64,000 nt of DNA, taken from Platycnemis pennipes. Lineage: Eukaryota; Arthropoda; Insecta; Odonata; Platycnemididae. The notes below the pieces were generated by a model that was not told the origin of the DNA, made no database searches, and saw nothing but the letters and a program-made list of their open reading frames with translations. How positions within the stretch are numbered: the stretch's first letter is position 1; each line of letters opens with the position of its first letter. This document shows, one piece after another, positions 25,001 through 34,000 of this stretch. The translations under genes were made by a program, and so were the position numbers. Where the stretch lies: contig OW121848.1 in NCBI GenBank assembly GCA_933228895.1, forward strand, positions 140,510,615-140,574,614, read 5' to 3'.

Positions 25001-28000
25001 AATTCACTGGTGTAGACATTGGCGTGGTAGCCTATTGGAGTCAATGACGCCAGAGTGGAGTGGCTAGAATTAAGCACCACCCACTCCGTACAAAACATTT
25101 CATTTCATACGGCCTCTTATGGAGAATGCATAAGTATTAAAACATAAAGAACAGTGAAATTGTGCCAAACTTTCAACGCATCGGCGTCTGTTAATTTTCC
25201 TAAGGGAGGCATTAAGTCATCTGATTGCCCTGGGAGGTAATTTTATTACTAAAACAGGTTCGAATTTAAGGTATTAAAACTATATATTTAGCGCTTTTTG
25301 TGTGTTTTCACACTTTCCTGTTTCTTTGACGAATTATATAAATGCAGTCCATTATCATATTTACCTGCAAAAACAACTTCATCAGTGAAAGCATCGTGGG
25401 TAGCCATTCGTACCTACCGTACAGTATACGTACCGTAGCCTACCAAGATGGCCACTGGATTCTCAAATCAGCTCCGATGCCCCTTTCAGTACAAGCTAAC
25501 CTCCTTGATCGACCATGACAACATTATGAGGTCACATTCTTAATAAATCATATATTTGGCATCCAAAATGTTGCGTCTGCCAAAGGTTTTACGGTAGAAC
25601 CCCAGTATTGTCGAAGCTCGAAAAGTTTTAGTCCTTACTGAATGACGCCCGAAGTATTTTCGACCAAGGAGGTTGCAATGCACTGTATGAGGCATCGCAG
25701 CTGATTTGAGAATCCAGCGTATTAGTCGTGCGGATAAAGTTATTTTTGCCCGCGGTAAAAGTTTTTACATTATTAAAATTCTTCATACGGTGGAAAGTAA
25801 AGACGCAAACAAGCACCAAATATGTACTTTCAAGAGTTCAAATTTCAACCAGTTTTAGTAAAAAAATTAGCTCCCACAGGAATCCAATGCATTAATATCT
25901 CCAAAATAATAAAGAGACGTAAACTTGTGAATTCCACTGACTTAATGTCGGTACTACCGGTCTCAGCCGTCAGGCCATCGTCAGGTACGTAAAAGAAATT
26001 TTTCGTCGAGGCCTTTATATATTCTTACGGAACAAGCGGCGGAGGGGAGGGGGAAGGAATGTGAGGGTGGGTTGTGGGAAAGGGATTAGGGGCAGGTTGA
26101 ATAGGTCCCGGGTTTTCCGTGGGTAAAGCAGCAACTGAAAGTAGGGGTGGGAGGTTATAAAAAGATAATGTCATTCAGTCCAGGGTCCTTGCACTGGAGG
26201 CCGATCTCTCGTTGCTCCCATGCATCCAGTTTTCGGCCTTTGGGGGGTCAAATGTGAGATTTGGAGTTCAAAGGAACTGTGGTGACCCTCCTCTATTAGG
26301 TGTTGTTAGAAGCTGGAGGTAAGGTCCCCATTATGAAAGCAGTTTCTATGCTCTTTCATCCTTTTGGAGAAGCTTCTTCCCGCCTGTCCGATGTAGTAGC
26401 TGGAGCAGTCGTCGCACTAGATTTTATACACACCGCTCTTTCGATTGAGGCCAATAGGGTTTCTATCTCTTTATTATTATGGAAAAATTCCTCAAGATAA
26501 GTACACAGTCACTAAGTTTTATTGATATCTCCCTTAAATAGCCTAAGGAAGATTAACTGACGACGCTGCGATGAAATGTGGTTACAATTTCATTGTCGTT
26601 AATGTTTTAATACGCTTGCAGTCTCCATAAAGGCCGTATCACACCTGCCGTTGCCAGTTGCGGATGTACAGTCCACCAATGAGCGTCAACCACCTCTTAA
26701 CGGTTGGATACGAGTGTGTCTCTCTTTCCAACCGGTAATGCAACCGTAGCCAATGAGAGCTCGCCTCGCAGTCACGTGCTATTTGTGTTTACATTTCGCG
26801 ATATTTGATTGTTATCGTTTCAACTGGTGCCTAAACCCTAATAATATTGAGAGTACAATTTAAACAGCATTTAACTTTAGAGGGTAATCATCGAAGAGGT
26901 TCTCATAAGGGGAAATGCCAAGATATTCACGGCTCTACGCCCTATCCGACGAACGGGGTTTTGAACTTGTGGAGTGCTCTCCAATCGGGAGTTTAATGAA
27001 TAATATCTATCACTTCTCCCCTTTCCCCGGTAGTCGAGTTCTTTTGTGGTGAAAATTCGAGGAAAGTGTAAATGTGTCGGAGTGAATGGGTGTCCATCGC
27101 CCATCGTAAAATCGAAGAGAGAAACGCTTCGAATGATGAGTCCCATTCTTCAACGCTAGCCGAGCGCATTGTCACGCACACACAATATATCCCGCCCACA
27201 GCGCATTGTGTGTCCTGCCGGTGTCGCTGATGTGAGTCATCACTGGGAGGAAGAGGGGAAAAACCTCCGCAAAAGATGCCGAGGTGAGCCATGACTGGGC
27301 TTTCATTTGACTTCCAAAACGACTGAAATTTTCGCCTGACTTCATTGATCGCGACACAAATGACAACCGCGGCGGTTGTATATGTCTCTTCTGTCGAAAC
27401 AACGGATGAGAGAGGATGAGTTGGGTATTACAGAACACTGAAATCGACCAGAAATCAAACTCAGAATCAGTAACAAGAAGCAACAGGCTGACTTAAAACT
27501 ATTAAAAATGTGACAATAGCTATTTCTGTTCAACCCTGATATCCGGAGTGAAAATATCATTTCCGAATGGGGGTCGGGTTGGTGTAATAGTTATTGCATT
27601 GTTCTCTCACGCCGAGGGCCCGGGTTCAAATCCAGACAATGGAAGATAGTTTTTATTGCTAAACCGGCCGGTAGTTGAGTGCTTTGCGGAGAAAATTCTA
27701 AGTTAAGTACTCCTTCCGTCGGATGGGACGTTAAGTCGTGGTCCTCATGACGCTTTTCGTCACGAACAGGCTAATTCCGACTCAAGTTTTCTTCACCTTT
27801 CCTTCCTACCTATCCATTCCAATCCTTCAACCTTTTCTCCAGGTCTGAAGCGCCATTAAGTGCGGGTGCAGACGAGAAAACCACAGATGACAATACATAA
27901 CTACGTTGTCTACGACCTAAGAGTAAACAAAGATTTGCTTTGAAACTAGTTCATCCCGTCTTCACTAGTATCTTTCTATCGCTTTTTCACCGAGGCGTGC

Positions 28001-31000
28001 CTGGAAAAAGTTTCCCGACTACATGAATTGTATTGGGATCGGCGAGGGCATTCCTTTAGTTTCAATGACATTTTATATGATAGGCCCATTGGCATCAAAA
28101 TATACAGCTTTTTGAGGCATATGGGAATTTGGTATCATAATACTGGATTCAACTTTCATGAGACAATTAAAATATTTCCTTAAAGAAGGCACTACAGATG
28201 TCGAACCTTACAAATATTGGTTACAGCGGTGAGTCAAAACGGTAATTATAGCGAGGGTTAAAGACTTTTACGTCTGCCGACAAAAGTGGGTATCACGGCT
28301 TGCTGAGTAATGAGGAAAGCGTATCACTACATTGGCTTTTCCGCCTCACGAAGAAATGAGCCAGGAATTGGTGAAATTTCACGTCCCCTTAGTTGAAAGA
28401 ACACGATTTCAAGAGCTCTCCGTTTGGCAGCTAATTGCAAGAAAGTACTGACGCAAAATCTATCACTAATGGATCTACCCTGACCCTCGAAATCAAAAGT
28501 CTATTGACACACAATTGTGATTTTGTGCACAACCACAGTCTGGTTTAGCCAGAGGTTCGAAGTCGGAATGATTGAGAGACATGAGGGATCTATCCAAATC
28601 TATACTTCAATTGTGACACACACACAATTGAATTTGTGCACAACAACAGTCTGGTTTAGCCAGAGGTTCGAAGTCGGAATGATTGAGAGACATGAGGGAT
28701 CTATCCAAATCTATACTTCAATTGTGACACACACACAATTGAATTTGTGCACAACCACAGTCTAGGTTTAGCCAGAGGTTCGAAGTCGGAATGATTGAGA
28801 GACATGAGGGATCTATCCAAATCTATACTTCAATTGTGACACACACACAATTGAATTTGTGCACAACAACAGTCTGGTTTAGCCAGAGGTTCGAAGTCGG
28901 AATGATTGAGAGACATGAGGGATCTATCCAAATCTATACTTCAATTGTGACACACACACAATTGAATTTGTGCACAACAACAGTCTGGTTTAGCCAGAGG
29001 TTCGAAGTCGGAATGATTGAGAGACATGAGGGATCTATCCAAATCTATACTTCAATTGTGACACACACACAATTGAATTTGTGCACAACCACAGTCTAGG
29101 TTTAGCCAGAGGTTCGAAGTCGGAATGATTGAGAGACATGAGGGATCTATCCAAATCTATACTTCAATTGTGACACACACACAATTGAATTTGTGCACAA
29201 CAACAGTCTGGTTTAGCCAGAGGTTCGAAGTCGGAATGATTGAGAGACATGAGGGATCTATCCAAATCTATACTTCAATTGTGACACACACACAATTGAA
29301 TTTGTGCACAACCACAGTCTAGGTTTAGCCAGAGGTTCGAAGTCGGAATGATTGAGAGACATGAGGGATCTATCCAAATCTATACTTCAATTGTGACACA
29401 CACACAATTGAATTTGTGCACAACCACAGTCTAGGTTTAGCCAGAGGTTCGAAGTCGGAATGATTGAGAGACATGAGGGATCTATCCAAATCTATACTTC
29501 AATTGTGACACACACACAATTGAATTTGTGCACAACCACAGTCTAGGTTTAGCCAGAGGTTCGAAGTCGGAATGATTGAGAGACATGAGGGATCTATCCA
29601 AATCTATACTTCAATTGTGACACACACACAATTGAATTTGTGCACAACCACAGTCTAGGTTTAGCCAGAGGTTCGAAGTCGGAATGATTGAGAGACATGA
29701 GGGATCTATCCAAATCTATACTTCAATTGTGACACACACACAATTGAATTTGTGCACAACCACAGTCTAGGTTTAGCCAGAGGTTCGAAGTCGGAATGAT
29801 TGAGAGACATGAGGGATCTATCCAAATCTATACTTCAATTGTGACACACACACAATTGAATTTGTGCACAACCACAGTCTAGGTTTAGCCAGAGGTTCGA
29901 AGTCGGAATGATTGAGAGACATGAGGGATCTATCCAAATCTATACTTCAATTGTGACACACACACAATTGAATTTGTGCACAACCACAGTCTAGGTTTAG
30001 CCAGAGGTTCGAAGTCGGAATGATTGAGAGACATGAGGGATCTATCCAAATCTATACTTCAATTGTGACACACACACAATTGAATTTGTGCACAACCACA
30101 GTCTAGGTTTAGCCAGAGGTTCGAAGTCGGAATGATTGAGAGACATGAGGGATCTATCCAAATCTATACTTCAATTGTGACACACACACAATTGAATTTG
30201 TGCACAACCACAGTCTAGGTTTAGCCAGAGGTTCGAAGTCGGAATGATTGAGAGACATGAGGGATCTATCCAAATCTATACTTCAATTGTGACACACACA
30301 CAATTGAATTTGTGCACAACCACAGTCTAGGTTTAGCCAGAGGTTCGAAGTCGGAATGATTGAGAGACATGAGGGATCTATCCAAATCTATACTTCAATT
30401 GTGACACACACACAATTGAATTTGTGCACAACCACAGTCTAGGTTTAGCCAGAGGTTCGAAGTCGGAATGATTGAGAGACATGAGGGATCTATCCAAATC
30501 TATACTTCAATTGTGACACACACACAATTGAATTTGTGCACAACCACAGTCTAGGTTTAGCCAGAGGTTCGAAGTCGGAATGATTGAGAGACATGAGGGA
30601 TCTATCCAAATCTATACTTCAATTGTGACACACACACAATTGAATTTGTGCACAACCACAGTCTAGGTTTAGCCAGAGGTTCGAAGTCGGAATGATTGAG
30701 AGACATGAGGGATCTATCCAAATCTATACTTCAATTGTGACACACACACAATTGAATTTGTGCACAACCACAGTCTAGGTTTAGCCAGAGGTTCGAAGTC
30801 GGAATGATTGAGAGACATGAGGGATCTATCCAAATCTATACTTCAATTGTGACACACACACAATTGAATTTGTGCACAACCACAGTCTAGGTTTAGCCAG
30901 AGGTTCGAAGTCGGAATGATTGAGAGACATGAGGGATCTATCCAAATCTATACTTCAATTGTGACACACACACAATTGAATTTGTGCACAACCACAGTCT

Positions 31001-34000
31001 AGGTTTAGCCAGAGGTTCGAAGTCGGAATGATTGAGAGACATGAGGGATCTATCCAAATCTATACTTCAATTGTGACACACACACAATTGAATTTGTGCA
31101 CAACCACAGTCTAGGTTTAGCCAGAGGTTCGAAGTCGGAATGATTGAGAGACATGAGGGATCTATCCAAATCTATACTTCAATTGTGACACACACACAAT
31201 TGAATTTGTGCACAACCACAGTCTAGGTTTAGCCAGAGGTTCGAAGTCGGAATGATTGAGAGACATGAGGGATCTATCCAAATCTATACTTCAATTGTGA
31301 CACACACACAATTGAATTTGTGCACAACCACAGTCTAGGTTTAGCCAGAGGTTCGAAGTCGGAATGATTGAGAGACATGAGGGATCTATCCAAATCTATA
31401 CTTCAATTGTGACACACACACAATTGAATTTGTGCACAACCACAGTCTAGGTTTAGCCAGAGGTTCGAAGTCGGAATGATTGAGAGACATGAGGGATCTA
31501 TCCAAATCTATACTTCAATTGTGACACACACACAATTGAATTTGTGCACAACCACAGTCTAGGTTTAGCCAGAGGTTCGAAGTCGGAATGATTGAGAGAC
31601 ATGAGGGATCTATCCAAATCTATACTTCAATTGTGACACACACACAATTGAATTTGTGCACAACCACAGTCTAGGTTTAGCCAGAGGTTCGAAGTCGGAA
31701 TGATTGAGAGACATGAGGGATCTATCCAAATCTATACTTCAATTGTGACACACACACAATTGAATTTGTGCACAACCACAGTCTAGGTTTAGCCAGAGGT
31801 TCGAAGTCGGAATGATTGAGAGACATGAGGGATCTATCCAAATCTATACTTCAATTGTGACACACACACAATTGAATTTGTGCACAACCACAGTCTAGGT
31901 TTAGCCAGAGGTTCGAAGTCGGAATGATTGAGAGACATGAGGGATCTATCCAAATCTATACTTCAATTGTGACACACACACAATTGAATTTGTGCACAAC
32001 CACAGTCTAGGTTTAGCCAGAGGTTCGAAGTCGGAATGATTGAGAGACATGAGGGATCTATCCAAATCTATACTTCAATTGTGACACACACACAATTGAA
32101 TTTGTGCACAACCACAGTCTAGGTTTAGCCAGAGGTTCGAAGTCGGAATGATTGAGAGACATGAGGGATCTATCCAAATCTATACTTCAATTGTGACACA
32201 CACACAATTGAATTTGTGCACAACCACAGTCTAGGTTTAGCCAGAGGTTCGAAGTCGGAATGATTGAGAGACATGAGGGATCTATCCAAATCTATACTTC
32301 AATTGTGACACACACACAATTGAATTTGTGCACAACCACAGTCTAGGTTTAGCCAGAGGTTCGAAGTCGGAATGATTGAGAGACATGAGGGATCTATCCA
32401 AATCTATACTTCAATTGTGACACACACACAATTGAATTTGTGCACAACCACAGTCTAGGTTTAGCCAGAGGTTCGAAGTCGGAATGATTGAGAGACATGA
32501 GGGATCTATCCAAATCTATACTTCAATTGTGACACACACACAATTGAATTTGTGCACAACCACAGTCTAGGTTTAGCCAGAGGTTCGAAGTCGGAATGAT
32601 TGAGAGACATGAGGGATCTATCCAAATCTATACTTCAATTGTGACACACACACAATTGAATTTGTGCACAACCACAGTCTAGGTTTAGCCAGAGGTTCGA
32701 AGTCGGAATGATTGAGAGACATGAGGGATCTATCCAAATCTATACTTCAATTGTGACACACACACAATTGAATTTGTGCACAACCACAGTCTAGGTTTAG
32801 CCAGAGGTTCGAAGTCGGAATGATTGAGAGACATGAGGGATCTATCCAAATCTATACTTCAATTGTGACACACACACAATTGAATTTGTGCACAACCACA
32901 GTCTAGGTTTAGCCAGAGGTTCGAAGTCGGAATGATTGAGAGACATGAGGGATCTATCCAAATCTATACTTCAATTGTGACACACACACAATTGAATTTG
33001 TGCACAACCACAGTCTAGGTTTAGCCAGAGGTTCGAAGTCGGAATGATTGAGAGACATGAGGGATCTATCCAAATCTATACTTCAATTGTGACACACACA
33101 CAATTGAATTTGTGCACAACCACAGTCTAGGTTTAGCCAGAGGTTCGAAGTCGGAATGATTGAGAGACATGAGGGATCTATCCAAATCTATACTTCAATT
33201 GTGACACACACACAATTGAATTTGTGCACAACCACAGTCTAGGTTTAGCCAGAGGTTCGAAGTCGGAATGATTGAGAGACATGAGGGATCTATCCAAATC
33301 TATACTTCAATTGTGACACACACACAATTGAATTTGTGCACAACCACAGTCTAGGTTTAGCCAGAGGTTCGAAGTCGGAATGATTGAGAGACATGAGGGA
33401 TCTATCCAAATCTATACTTCAATTGTGACACACACACAATTGAATTTGTGCACAACCACAGTCTAGGTTTAGCCAGAGGTTCGAAGTCGGAATGATTGAG
33501 AGACATGAGGGATCTATCCAAATCTATACTTCAATTGTGACACACACACAATTGAATTTGTGCACAACCACAGTCTAGGTTTAGCCAGAGGTTCGAAGTC
33601 GGAATGATTGAGAGACATGAGGGATCTATCCAAATCTATACTTCAATTGTGACACACACACAATTGAATTTGTGCACAACCACAGTCTAGGTTTAGCCAG
33701 AGGTTCGAAGTCGGAATGATTGAGAGACATGAGGGATCTATCCAAATCTATACTTCAATTGTGACACACACACAATTGAATTTGTGCACAACCACAGTCT
33801 AGGTTTAGCCAGAGGTTCGAAGTCGGAATGATTGAGAGACATGAGGGATCTATCCACATTTATACTTCACCCTGCTCGCTGTCGCAAGGGCTTGTTGAAG
33901 AGGATGATACAATACCCAACCTGAGACTGAGTTCTGCTGAAAAAAAAACACTTTAAAAAAATTGTGAAGCATGGTGTTTAATAGGTATGACGGAATTATA

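Noticed and set aside
27577..27650. A functional tRNA gene
   Set aside because: A and B boxes are present, but acceptor and anticodon stems do not form and the sequence continues into a SINE body.
28517..29322. Repeated plus-strand open frames of 65-102 codons with an identical repeated peptide
   Set aside because: They exist because the 111-base satellite monomer is a multiple of three; the 112-base monomers break them. No gene context.
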